Origin: Magnolia sinica
Lineage: Eukaryota; Streptophyta; Magnoliopsida; Magnoliales; Magnoliaceae
Direction of reading: 5' to 3'
DNA length: 64,000 bases
NCBI RefSeq assembly: GCF_029962835.1
Contig: NC_080582.1
Span: 78,798,177-78,862,176 of the forward strand
The translations under genes and the position numbers were made by a program. Shown here piece after piece: positions 36,523 through 49,600 of the stretch. Numbering within the stretch: position 1 is the stretch's first letter; each line of letters begins with the position of its first letter. The notes beneath the pieces were generated by a model that was not told where the DNA came from, made no database searches, and worked only from the letters and a program-made list of their open reading frames with translations.

Positions 36523-36872
36523 GCCAATGGATTTATATACAAACCCATTTGGATGAGATTATTTGCCAGTGTCTTTTTGGATTTATGAGCTTGTGAAACA
36601 CTTGAATGGGGTGCATCATTACTCACAGGAGCTGCAGTGTAAAATTACTGGATATTCTTTCTAGTATCGTTGTGATTATAGAAGACTACGGTTGTTCATA
36701 TGGTATATTCTTAAATTTTAAATGCAAAGCTTATTTGGCAAATGGTCTTTCAAATGTCACAGTTCTGCTTCTTGAGCAATATGCACCTTCTCTTCCATCT
36801 TCTGTGTTTTAGCATATTGACTGCATATGCACACTCTCTGAGTGTGATTTCCTGTTATCTTTCTGTGTCACC

Positions 36873-36878
36873 AATAAA
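36873..36878 (+). terminator. Possible polyadenylation signal of TIC55
   Basis: AATAAA about 350 bp after the stop codon. The TTGT-rich stretch before it (about 36660-36700) is the kind of far-upstream element plants use. Not decisive. Confidence 0.35.
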
Positions 36879-37207
36879 AAAAGATAGCAAAAGCACACTA
36901 CAAAAAAAAATTCCCTTCATCTATGTGGAGATGACAATCTCTTGATGAATCGTGTAATTAAAACTGAAGCAAAATCCTAAATGAATAACTAGTAGAAATT
37001 TGAGAAATAACCATCATTGTCTTGGATTTAGCACAGATAAAAATGTATTTCATGATCTTCGCTTGCTGTTTGCATTGTAGGCAATTTAGAAAAGGCATGT
37101 GGGGCAGAAGCCTAGGCGTTTTGGGCCCCAGGTGAGGCAATATCCCAGGTCGTGTGCCTAGCCTAGCATAGTGCCTGGGTTGTGGGTACCTCAAAAAACA
37201 GTTTGTT

Positions 37208-37231
37208 GGGGGGGGGGTGGGGGGGTGGGGG
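37208..37231 (+). repeat. G-run, quadruplex-capable
   Basis: Ten, seven and five G separated by single T, 22 of 24 bases being G. It can form several intramolecular four-stranded G structures. About 0.7 kb beyond the TIC55 stop codon. Confidence 0.8.
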
Positions 37232-38105
37232 TGTATTTTGACACCCATTATGGGTAGAAAGATGTCTTATAAACCCCTTTTCGAGTACAGCTTCTCTATT
37301 TTTCTTTATATAAAGTTTTGATTTATGAAAAATACCTCCAAATTTTCTTAGATTTTTTTTTTTTGTAAATCCATGAGATTTTCTTCTCGATTTCTTTCTT
37401 CTATTAATGTTTTAAACAATGCATTGGACTTCTTAAAAGCAATTTGAATTTCCATTAGTGCCATACAAGAGATAGATGACTATTAAGGTCTTAAGAACTG
37501 CACTTTACACAATTGTTGTGCGTCATTTCATTGAGAATGACTACAAAGAAGAGGTGGAAGATTTATAGAGATTTTTAAGAGATTGACATGTTTCCACTCA
37601 AATCCATCATTACACCTATCTATAGTATGTTGTACATTTACACGTGCACATCATTTACAGCACATATATATCCTATACTCTAATACCCCTTCCTCCACAA
37701 ACTCAAGGTAGTTGAAAGAATAACTTGAATTTGAAAGGTAAAAAGAACGCTCATTAAAAAATAAAAGTCAACTTCTCTATTGATGAAATTTGATCAGCGA
37801 TGAGCAGCATGAGGTAAGCAGACACTTTCAATGACTTTTGGGAAGTGAATCATTGGCACTTCAAATGACTAACGAATGATTTAGTGGCTGGGATTATAAC
37901 CATTGCTCTTCTTTTGGATACACACTTCCTGTGGCTGAGATTTCAACCATTGCTCTTTTGGTGGCTTTAGAACATTCTGACCGCAAATTGTTAATGGCAC
38001 CAATTCCCGTTAAAAGTCCGAGAGAGAACGATGTTGATGGTGCACAAACAAAAGTAGGGGCATTGTATTCGGTACACCCACAGAGCACCAAACAAACAAA
38101 AGGGA

Positions 38106-38710
38106 GGGGTTGAATGTGCACTAATGCACTAATTCTATCCTTCTTCGTCTTATCACTCATCCATCTCAACATCCTTACTTCAGCTACACATCCTATGAAC
38201 ATGTTGTTTCTTAACTGCCTAACACTGTCGCAAAAAGCATGGTTGGGTCACATCTCCATTTCTTCCATCTAGCTTGAATTCTATGGGCAACATCCTTCTC
38301 AATCTCTCCACTTATGGATTATTGAGCTAAGGTATCAAAAGTGATCATTTTGAGAATCTTCTTGGTCAGCAACCTTCACTAATTCATTATTATTTTCACT
38401 CCTATTGGTACTAAAATTGCACTCTATATACTCTCTTTTAGTCTGACTAATTTTAAATTCTTTAGATTCTAAAGGACTCCATAAATCTTGCTTTGTATTT
38501 ACACCCTCCCTCATCTTGTCTCTGCAAATAACATAAACCATGGGATCTCTTCTTCCTGCAAATGCCTCATTAACTCGTCCATAACCAATCGAAAAGGTTT
38601 GGGCTCAATGCCGACCCTTGGTGCAAGCCTGCAGTAACTGGGAACTCACTTAGTCTCTCCATTAATGGTTCTCACCTTGGTTCCCACTCCCTCCTCTTGA
38701 AACTCTTTTC
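38106..38710 (-). mobile_element. Decayed RTE-type LINE fragment (reverse transcriptase C-terminal part)
   Basis: The minus strand encodes recognisable LINE reverse transcriptase text: GLHQGSALSPN, then DELMRHLQEEEIPW-like text, then EGVNTKQDLWSPLESKEFKI with YIECNFSTNRSENNN, then AEVRMLRWMSDKTKKDRIS. This is the order of the C-terminal half of RTE-clade plant LINE reverse transcriptases. It has frame shifts (the LHQGS part is in another frame from the MREGVNTKQ part), lacks the FADDI active-site residues where they would follow the PW motif (a short deletion joins LFA to RDKMREG), and has no 5' half or endonuclease. A dead fragment. Confidence 0.8.
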
Positions 38711-40622
38711 CTTCCCAACAATATTAGTTTTATTTATTGGTTTAAAATTAATTTTAGAGCTAAAATATTAAATCAATATGTATCTATATAACATATATCA
38801 TATAAAATAAATTGAAAATGTTGCTCCTAAAATATTCAGCCATATGCCAAGGCACACCTAGGCGTTTTAGGGGCAGTTACTCCTAGGTGCGCCTAGCACC
38901 TTTAACTAAAAATGGTTGTGAAAAAGAAAGGGGCACCTTGTTTTTTTCCTGCATCCCTTTATCTCGTTTTGCAAAATGACCATAATTGCTCCTGTGTATA
39001 TTTTGGGCATGTTTATATTCATTGAAGCCAAAATGTGGATACGGAAAACAGACCTAGAATGGCAGAAATGAAAATGTTTGATTCTACAAGAAAAACTGTC
39101 ATTTGGTTTGCACGGCAATTATTCATGGATTCATGTGGAAATGTAGTTATGTTGGTTGGTGGTCAAACAGTCGCCCACCTGCCTTTGGTGTCTTGAAAAT
39201 CAATTTAAAACCTTCTTTGAGTGACATCCACATTTGCAAGTTCTGCGGATAAGTTTGGAAATGGTCAAACGGATGCCTTCTTTCACAAACAGCAAAAGAA
39301 CAAGCATGACCTTAATGAAATGGATATCTCATTGATTTCCTATACAATCAATAGTGAAATTCAGACAATCTTAACATACAGGGAAAACAGATAACCTTTA
39401 AAGAAATATGTAGTTGAGAAAGAAAGATTTGCTCCATTGACATTCCCATGAAAAATGAGAGAAAGCTCTATAGATATCTCTGTAATGAGTGAGAGCATTT
39501 CTGAAATTTATGGTTGTGAATTCAGAACGAGTCGGTGGGGGAATTTCACAAAAATAATCTAAACACTTAAATGGGATGGCAGTATTAATAGGAAGTGTTA
39601 TTTGGGTAACTAATGGCATTAATAGTTGCATAATCTGCGACCTAATGGGTGAGCAACCAAGTATTGTTCCTCTTGTATATTAATTTAGTTTAAAGAGGAT
39701 ATATCTATCTGTTAGATGGGCCATCACCACATGGGAAAAGCTTGTTTGGATTTGGGCCACAATCCTCAGGCAAGAAAGAAGGTTGAAGATTATATGCACA
39801 GGGGTGTCCCATGCACTTACAATCGTACCTGACATTCCTATGAGAAAATCATAATCGCTAAAGCAAGATAAAGAGGTGAAGATGTCATTTTTTATCAAAT
39901 GCAATTTCTCTGATTCATTTCATCTCCACAATGCATGTGAACACATTTGTGTCTGAACCATCCTCCACGAATCATCTACAGCCCAAAAATACTCAGTTGA
40001 ACAGTCCTGTTAGATAATGGACTGTTGCCTGTTAAATACGGACCATCACTGCCCTAATCTGTTTTTAACTGTCCATTTGCAGGATAACATTGATATGATT
40101 AGGATCATTTTGCAAGAATCCACATGTAAGGTGTAGATGGGAGGAGGACGCTAAGTGTTATCCTATGCAGAGGGATAAGAGGGCAGCATGTACTGATTAT
40201 GAATTCATACAGTATCATGAGGTGTCACAAAAAGGTCAATCCAAATTTTATGAAGAGATTCTGCAAAATAATTGCTAATTTTCACGACTTGAAATACCAA
40301 AGAAAGCCACTCTTTTCATTCCTATAGAAATTCACATCATTTCTTTTTTGGGTAATATAAATTTCTGTCAAATAGAACATGTTTTACAATAAAGAGGGGA
40401 ATTTCAGTAAATTCTCAAGTGTTCCTTAGACATTTTGAAAATGTTACAGACATGAAAGAAAAATAAGAAGTGCTGGAAAAATACAAATGAGAATTTTTAA
40501 ATAAAATAAAAGCTCAATGGTTATGACTATTGCTGCAACAAGATACACAAGTAACTAAAGTAACAAAGAGCGCAGGGCATTTTCATCTGGTTGGCTGCCT
40601 CGATGTATATGCATGAAAAGAA
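38711..40622. other. Gene-free spacer between convergent genes
   Basis: No exon seen. It contains a second GCCTAGGCG-like cluster (about 38845-38900) and AT-rich sequence. The part nearest 40622 should hold the 3' UTR of the SET-domain gene, but I could not pick a polyadenylation signal. Confidence 0.5.
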
Positions 40623-43600
40623 TCATTTCCTTGGTGTCACAAGCTCTGCTGATCTCTTGTGTTCGCTTCCCCAGCACAAGTTCATCTTATCAGACTTTGC
40701 CTTCCTACCGAGATAGCCTTGGCAGTTTGGAGAGCCACAGCAACACTCCACCTTGGACCCGAAATGCACGAATCTAAGTGAAAAAGCTGACATATCATTG
40801 TAATTATCTTCTACAAATTATGAAGCCAAAGCAGAGGAGGATCATAACACTGAAACTGAACAGATGCACACTTCTTCTAACAAAAAATTACGAGTAACTA
40901 CCCTTGACATTAAACAATTATCAAAATGTGCATTTATCCAATTCAATAAATAATTAGATAATATTAAGGAAACAATTTGAATAATAGTTAAAAAAGAAGG
41001 GGAAATTCTCATGCACCTGTAGTCATATGTTAACGGTTCCCCTGCTTCTATTGACTGAGATGCAAACACACCAACACGTGTCTCCCCATGAACTTGCCTT
41101 CAATAGAAAAATAATAATAACAACCAAGTATATTTGATCAAGAAAAAGAAAATAAGTATAATTACTAAGGGCCTGTTTGGATTCATGGAAAGCATGGGAA
41201 AGGAAATAGTGTTTCCCATGAAACTCACTTTTTGTTATTTGTTAAGCCTTTCTTTGTGGGAAATTGTGGGAAACATCTTTTCCACTTTCTATATTTGTTG
41301 GAAAATAAATTTATTTATTTTCCCACATCCACTTCTAAGAAATGCATTTTCCCACAGTGGAAGGAAAATGGGTTTCTAAAGGGTTAAAGCCCAAATGTGC
41401 CTCTATCCAGATTCAATTGCCTCACATGTGTCAAATGAGAAATTGTCCATCTTCGGTCATACCTCACACGTGTCACTATGTCACATGTGCCACCATCCAT
41501 CTTATCTTGTGCCCCACATGTAAAGAGCCCTGAATGTGCTAATGTACCACATGTGTCACCATCCATCTTCTCTTGTGCCTTACATGTGCTATTGTGCTAC
41601 ATGTACCACCATTCATCCTACTTGTGCCCCGCATGTGCAAGGCACCCCATGTGCCAATGTGTCACACATGCCATTGTCCATCTTCAATCCTCCAAATATG
41701 GCACATGCCATTGTCCATCTTCAATTCTCCACATATGGCATGTGTCAATCATGCCAATTTGCACAAGTGCCGTCATCTAGCTTTGGTGCCCACATGTCAA
41801 ATGTACCCATGTATGTCTTGTGTAACATGTGCCACTGTACAACTTCAAGAACCTCACACGCACCACATGTGCCACAATTTAGCTTAAAGTGCCCACATAT
41901 GCCGTGTATGCCACATGTGCCACATGTGCTAATCTAGAACATGCTAGTGACTACTTAATGCAGGGGCATTTTCACACCGGGCTCGAGTGGGTGGCCTGTG
42001 AGATGCAGGGGCACACTCGGGGTGGGCGGCCTGTGTGAGGCAGGTGGCTCGTGAGATGTGGGCCCCGCTCGTGTGAGGCAGTACCCATGTGATTTGGGGC
42101 TCACCAGGGGGGTTCGACCGAGGGCCTAACCCATGAGACATGGGGCCTGGGCAATGAGATAAAGGGATTAATTCGTCATACTCTAACAGTTCGAGCTTTT
42201 AGAGCAAGTGGTTAATTGTCCTACATCAAATTGGCATCAGAGCGGGAGGTCTCATGTTCGAGACTCCTCACCAGGGGTGATTAATGCGAGGGCATTTTCA
42301 CACCGGGCTCGAGTGGGGTGGCCTGTGAGATGCAGGGGCACACTCGGGGTGGGCGGCCTGTATGAGGCAGGTGGCTCGTGAGATGCGGGCCCCACTCATG
42401 TGACTCGGGTGGCTCGTGTGAGGCGGTACCCATGTGATTTGGGGCCCACGAGGGGGGTTCGACCGAGGGCCTAACCCATGAGACGTGGGGCCTGGGCAAT
42501 GAGATAAAGGGATTAATTCACCATACTCTAACAGTTCGAGCTTTTAGAGCAAGTGGTTAATTGTCCTACATCACTACTCAAAATTTTTTTCAAGAAATTT
42601 TTTTGTTTTGCCAAATAACAAACTTGAAAAAAATTCTAAATTTCTACAAAAATCTTGTTGAAAAACAAACAAGGAAAACAATATTTCATTACCCACAGTT
42701 TCTTGAAAATAAGGTTTCCTAAGAAACACTATTTCCTTCCTCATACTTTTTATGAATCCAAACAGGCCCTAAAGAATAATGAGAATCATGCCTGAAACTT
42801 AGGGACCAATATCTCTTTCAAGAAAGACGCTGCAAGATTCTACCTTATTATGATTATTGTAACTCATGAACAAACAAGAGAAATATTGGAGGAAATACAT
42901 GCACAAACCATTTTTCCAAGTTACAGTTAGGATTGCAGCTATGATTCAAGAACCGACAAGCATTTCCCTTGAAAGTTGCATCAATTGTGAAGTCCTTCCG
43001 AATTGAGCACATGTAAAAGTTCTGGTGGCCTGTGCATTTCATGTCCCAAAGTCTTTGCTTACACAAGGTGTCATCAATAACTGAAAGAAAAGGGGAAAAA
43101 AAAAAGTAGTTACAATCATTCAATAAACCCAACTTGTACTGTTTGATATGAGTCCATACCATGTGGTGGCATCTATAATTTGAAAACGGGTCATTTCTTT
43201 GGATTCAATTGAAAGAGAAACCAGAAAATGCAACCTACTAATTGCAAGTGACATCCAACCCTTTCAATAGGTTGGTCCCACCATGAGGATCATCTAATGC
43301 AAAAATCATATCTATCTACTTTTCAGGTGGGCCACACCATATAAAAAAATTTCTAGCCATTAATAAATAGCAAAAAAGAAGTGTGGTGCATTCGATAAGT
43401 AGATTTTTTTACAAGGTGATCCTCATGATAAGGCCAACATATTACATGGGTTGGATGTCACACACATGTGAAAGATTGGAAGTTATTGGCTGGGTGGACC
43501 ATAACTTATAGTCCAACTGGTTGGACTTGGACTATAGATGGAAACAATGTAAGGATGATGTACTTGCTTCAGATTTAATATGAATTTTTCTCTGTGATTT

Positions 43601-46600
43601 TAGACAATAAAATAATCTGAGCTTCACAGTAGCAAGAAAAATAGAATCATTGCTCATTATGAATCATCTCAATTTCAAGAACAAAATTGTCGCCATAACC
43701 CTATTCTAGAGAAATGGGGATCCTTTCAGTTTTGATTTAAAGCTACTTGACTCAGATTTGGACCAGTCCAGTGATGTAGCCAAATATGGTGGTAAAAGAC
43801 TGCAATGGGACAGCTTACATACCCTCACTCCAAAATGCTCCTTGGCTACAACTCCGATTGAGGCGATTTAAAAGCCAAAAGAAACCTTAAAAAACCTGGT
43901 TTTAGATGGAAGAAAAAAATAAAACAAAAGCAAAGGCTCAAATGCGAATGATTTTAGGACACTCACAAACTGTCCAGAAAATCTTATTTTCAGACAGTTA
44001 GCACCCTAGGAATTTTAATAAATTCTTTTCCTGATAATCAAAATGACCTGAATTTTTCTAGGATGGAAGTGGACTTGGTGGAAAGAACAGAAAAATTAGA
44101 AAAATAACTCTCTAACCAGAAGTACTAAAAACGTGGCAACCAACAGAGCTTCACCAGCTGAAAAGTTTCTCCAACAAACAAGGTGCGAACAAGGTCCAAG
44201 AAGTCGGACACTTATGCCTTCTTAAAACTTCTCAGAACTAATCAGAGGTGTTTGGGCTGTTTGTTGCTGTTGAAGAATGTTGAAAATGAACCCAAACTTG
44301 GGTGAATTGGTGCCAATGAACTAGGAATCACTCAACCAGTTTGGGTTGGATCTCTCACAATAGAAAAAGGAATGACTCAACTCAAGGTGTTCCATATCTG
44401 TTACGATACGCCCATAAAGGCCAATACGTATAGGTAACGACCATGACCATTACGCGATACAGCGGTGAAACGGGGCAGTTAGTTTTTTGGGGCCGTATCA
44501 GCCGTTATGGAGCATAATGACCATTGCCCCCATAACAGTCAAAATATGACCACTTTTTTCTATTTAATTCATTTTTTCACTTTTCTCATTCCAAAAACTC
44601 TCCTAGATCATTTTAGAATAGATTTCGACCACTCTTACTATAGTTTTTAAGATTAAAACCGTAGATTGAAATGATTTGAGGAAATAGAAGCTCCGAGGGC
44701 TATTTTTCCAAAAAATTGAAAAAAAAATAGTATTTATGCCTTTTTTTTTCTGATTTCTAGTTCTAGTGCTTGATTGTGATAAGTAAACATTAGAGACATA
44801 TAATCATGTTCACAAATTCAGTAGACAATCTGATACAACACTCACCAAAGAGTGGACCGTTACACTACCATAAACACATTTAAAACAAAAAAAAAAAAAA
44901 AAAAATGAATACATAATTGGAATATTTACATTATTATGAATTTTCTAGATATTTTTCCAAATTTTTTTTGGGCAAAAGAAAATTTTCAACCGTTACCGAG
45001 GTCGTAATGGTCGTTACGCCCCCGTATCGGCCGTTATGGCCGATGCCCGTTTCAATAATGGTGGTGACCGTTACAACCACCGTTACCAATATGGAATACC
45101 TTGACTCAACTCCTATTGGAAATTTGCAGGAAACAACAGTTATTCTACTCGTTGCACATGGGTGCTTGTATATACCAATTTCAAGCAACCTCCTGATAGC
45201 TACAGTTAACAATTTCCCACAAATTGGTTGCAACAATCATGAGTCCTAATTCATACAATATATTTACAAGAAAAAAAAAAATTACCACTTTCAGAGCCAT
45301 ACAAAAAGCCTTCCCAAGAAAAGTAAGAGTTTCATTTTTATTTCTATTTTCGAATGCATGCAACATAGTCCAGAAAACATACATCATAAATACTCTTAGG
45401 GGTCATTTGGCAGCTTGTATTTAGTATGAATTAGAATTCAAATCAAAATTACCATGAAATCCATATGAATTGGAATCCTTACTCCTTAGTTGTGTTTGGC
45501 ACCATGTAGATGGAATCCAGTGGAATAAAAAATTTGTGTTTGGCAGATGGACTAAAACCAAGTCATTTTCAAAGCAGGCATTAGATGGATTCAACGAATT
45601 CTCACACAAACCCACCATGATGTTCATGTGATATCCACCCTTACCACTAGGTGTGCCAACCCCATGTTAGGCCCAAAGCCCAAAATTCAGCCACATCCGT
45701 GATTCCGGTGTACCACACAATTGGAAATAGTGTACAAGGCAACACCACCCTCAAAATTGTTTCCCTTTGTATGGCCCACCTAAATTACTTTTGGGCCTTA
45801 TCTTTTGTCCCCAAGCATAAATTTTAGCTTGGCATCTAATGGTTGGAGTGAATTTCTTATAATCATAATGGTGGGCCCTAACAAAATCAAGGGTGGACAT
45901 CTCTCCTCCAACAGCTCCCTTCGGTGCGGGCCACCTAAATCACATTAAAGCCTAAATTTTTAGCCCTAGACCTAATTTGGGATGCCGCATCTAATCGTCA
46001 AAAGTGGATTTCTCATAAACATCTTAGTAGGCCTTGTAAAAATCAAGGGTGAGTGTCCCTCTCCCAATTGTTTCCCTTTGTATGGCCCGCTTGAATCACG
46101 GATCGGGCTGATTTTTGGGCCCTACGACTAAAATTAGGTGACGCACCTAATGATCAAGGTGAATTTCAATTAAACATCACGGTGGAGCACACAATTTCTT
46201 GAAGTGGATTTCTGATGATTTTCATGCAAAAGTTTAGCAGCATTAACCACATGTAGAACTAAAAAATTCTCACACGTGTCCCATCATGATGTTTATGTGA
46301 CATCCACCCTGATCACCAGGTGCGTCACACTATGTTAGGCCCAAGACCCAAAATTTAACCCCATTTATGATTTGGGTGGACCACATGATTGGAAATAGTA
46401 TACGGGGCACCGCTCACCCTCCAAACTATTTCCCTTAGTGTGGCCCACTTGAATCATGAATGAGCTTGATATTTGGTCCCAAGGCCTAAATTTTAGCTTG
46501 GCATCTAACAGTTGGAGTGGAGTTCATATAATCATCACGATGGACCCTAAAAAACGAAGGGTGGGCGTCTCTTTGCCAACTGTTTCCCTTACTATGGCCC

Positions 46601-49600
46601 ACGTTAATCAAGCAATGGGACGATTTTTAAGCCATGGGCCTAACATGGGCTTATAGACCTAGTGACCAAGGTTGATTTCACATAAACATCACAATGGGGG
46701 CCACCCAAGCCCACCCAATCATCACCTCTAATGGTCGAATTTATGACCATTGGTGGAATACATGGTAATCAACATTGATTTCACCTCCACACAGTGATTT
46801 CAAAAGGATTGAATTTGTGGTAATTAGAATCCATTTACCACCACCGTACACACTGCCAAATGCAAAAACTTTTTGCAATCCACACCAATTGCCACCAAAT
46901 CCATGCTACCAAACGACACCTTAGTGAATGCACGTGGGGCTAGAAATTTTGGGTTAGATGCCTAGGCTTTGGCCCGATTCATGTAGTGGACTCTCATCTT
47001 AAATTAGGCTAAGGGATTATGTGTCATCCAACTCAATGAGTTCTAAATCGAGCCAAGTGGAATCAGTGATTTTGTATACAAACAACCAAAATCTTTATTA
47101 ACGAAATTATAATGATAGTAAGAGAAGGCAATTCAAGAGAACATGCTTCCATAGCACCAATCATTACAAAAGTCTCTTATTTTAAACTCAAAAAAAAAAA
47201 AAAAAAAAAAAGAGGAATGGCGAAACAGGATACATGTAGCAACCCCATTTAATTGGGATAAGGCTTAGATGATGATCAACTAATATATGTTTATGGACAA
47301 CATTTTTAATGTAACATAAAAAGCCCTTTGTAATACAAAATTATAGCAAAAGTTATTTATCCCCAAGGACTCCAACCATCAAGGATGGGCAAGAAATCCC
47401 CTCCCTAGCAAGAAAACTAGCCTCCCAATTTTCCTCATGAGTAAGGTAGAAAAACCCCAAAGATTCCTACAAAGGTGCAATGTATTTAAAGACCCAAAAA
47501 AAAAAAAGTTCTAAACTAAAAAACCTACTGAAACTAAAAGGGTATTGAAAGCCCTTGCAAGCAAAATACAACTAAAGAATCCTAGTGCATATGGGTAAGA
47601 AACCTAATCAGGAAGAAATCCGAAGAGTTCAAAAATGTTAGAGAGTGTAGTATTTTATTTTAATTTTGTATATTCATATTCAATGCTCCCTTAGGACACT
47701 ACCTTTTGTAATTAGGTTCTCCTAATAAAGGAAGGTTAGAGAGAATTTAAGCTCTCTAGTACTAATTTCTCTCCCAAATTCTCTCCTCTCTTTTTCCTTT
47801 CAATAACACCACATCATTTTGTAAATGAAGTTTTTTTTTTTTTTTTTTTTTTTTTAAAGGTACATAAATTTGTGATCAACTTGGAAAAAGATCAAAAGAC
47901 ATTGAACCTCATAAAACATTCAATGAAATCAAGAGAAATCAAGGATACCTTCCCCAATATATTCCATGACAAAATCCCCTTTATTAATGGATTCACCTGC
48001 CTCTGCTCCCCATCCACAAAATTGAGTCTACCAAAAAAAAAAAAAAAATCATCATCATCATCTAAGCCTCATCCCAATGCAAAAATAAATAAACAATAAA
48101 GAATTCCAACCGCATGAATGAAAAAGGCCAATGTGATCAATGTAGTATGAATAAACAAGTAGTTGAAATCCACTATTTATGTTTGCATGCACCAAAGGTC
48201 AATAATCAATTGTAAATAATTTTCCTCTTAGCTAAAAAACATAAAGTGAAGGGAAGTGATAATAGGTTTGGGAGCAAGAGTAGGGAAGCATCTATAGTGA
48301 AACGTTAGAAAGCATAAACAACTAAGAGGAGGTATTCCATAAAAGTAATGGTGGTTTTAATTGTTAGTGCACCTATTTGTCAATCACATGAGTCCTGTGT
48401 CAGTGAATCAGTTGAACCCTTGGAAGCGAAAGACCGAATACACATGAGGACAAGAAGCATCAAGGAGTGAAGAACAAGTAAATCATGAGGTGCCTGTTGC
48501 GCAGCACGCCAACAACGTTGTGAACCAAGATCCAATCTCCGGTCTCACCCACAAACGATAAACAGAAAGAAATATAAGAAGAAGAATCAAAGCATTCCAA
48601 ACAAACCACAAGACAGAATATACGTGGAAAAACCCCCAACAAGGGTAAAAAACCACGGGCGCAAACTTCCACTATGAAGACAACTAGATTACAAGCAATA
48701 TACTAACCTCTTCCCCTTGGATGTATAGAAAAAACCCTTTGCATACACCTTAGAATACCTCCCATGACCGTAGAATAGCCCTAGGTACCCCTATTTATAG
48801 TTTAGGCAACTTCCCTTTCGCACCTCTGCGAAAACCGCCTTAAATTTACGCAGTCCGCATCAAATCCGCAAACGAATCTGCATAACCTCGACTGGTTGAG
48901 CAGGCTCCTCGACTAGTCAAGTGGACCCTCGACTGGTCGAGCATGGGCCTCGACCGGTCGAGCACCTCGGACCCAAAAAACTACAGCTCGCTAGACTTTG
49001 AGTCGAGCGAACCCTCGACTGGTCAAGCGGCCCTGTCCAAATGTGGCTCCACATCTCAACAATCCCCCACTTGGAGACACATCACCATAAACCTTCGCCT
49101 TCTACATTCGGAGTGCACCACCTTCCTGTCTTCAAACTTGAAGACCAATCAAAACTGAACAGAGCTTCAGCTTCTCCCGTGTGACCGCCTTGGTCAGCAT
49201 ATCCGCAGGATTCTCACTTGTATGGATCTTCTCTAGAGTAACTGATCCATCGTCCAGTAACGAACGTATGAAATGATATCTGATGTCAATATGCTTGGTC
49301 CTTGAATGAAATACTAAATTCTTAGCCAAGTGTATTGCACTTTGACTGTCACTGTACAACTTGCAATCTGCTTGCTTCTTTCCCAACTCTTCCATGAAAC
49401 CTTGCACCTACACCATTTCCTTGCACGCTTCTGTAGCTACAAGATATTCTACTTCGGTTGAACTAATAGATACTATCTTCTGTAACTGAAAGACGCAACT
49501 GACTGCAGCACTATCCAGAGTAAAGACATAACCTGTAGTGCTTCTTCTGATGTTGATATTTCCTGCCAAATCTGAATCCTTGTAGCTTGATTTTTGATCC

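Larger units (their letters stand above)
36523..38105. other. TIC55 3' UTR and spacer
   Basis: The first ~350 bp are probably the TIC55 3' untranslated region. Beyond it there is no recognised gene; the stretch holds a G-run (37208-37231), GCCTAGGCG-type short repeats near 37110 and AT-rich sequence. Confidence 0.5.
41169..42769. mobile_element. PIF/Harbinger-type non-autonomous element
   Basis: The terminal inverted repeats start GGGCCTGTTTGGATTCAT on both ends and remain similar for about 50 bp (GGAAATAGTGTTTC on both arms). The flanks are TAA (41166-41168) and TAA (42770-42772), the 3-bp target duplication of PIF/Harbinger. No transposase. The interior holds a CACATGTG-rich repeat tract and a complete TRIM. 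It lies in the 1.8-kb intron of the SET-domain gene. Confidence 0.85.

Noticed and set aside
41478-41937. Cys/His/Pro-rich ORFs resembling a zinc-finger or metallothionein-like protein
   Set aside because: All three frames are open across a CACATGTG repeat tract, so the composition reflects the repeat.
43780-43880. Candidate SET-gene exon with text like [10 protein letters not shown] on the minus strand
   Set aside because: The true exon for this part ([16 protein letters not shown]) is at 47949-48027 with matching phases on both sides.
48460-48672. 70-codon minus-strand ORF
   Set aside because: It spans the end of a Copia LTR and has no similarity to any protein.
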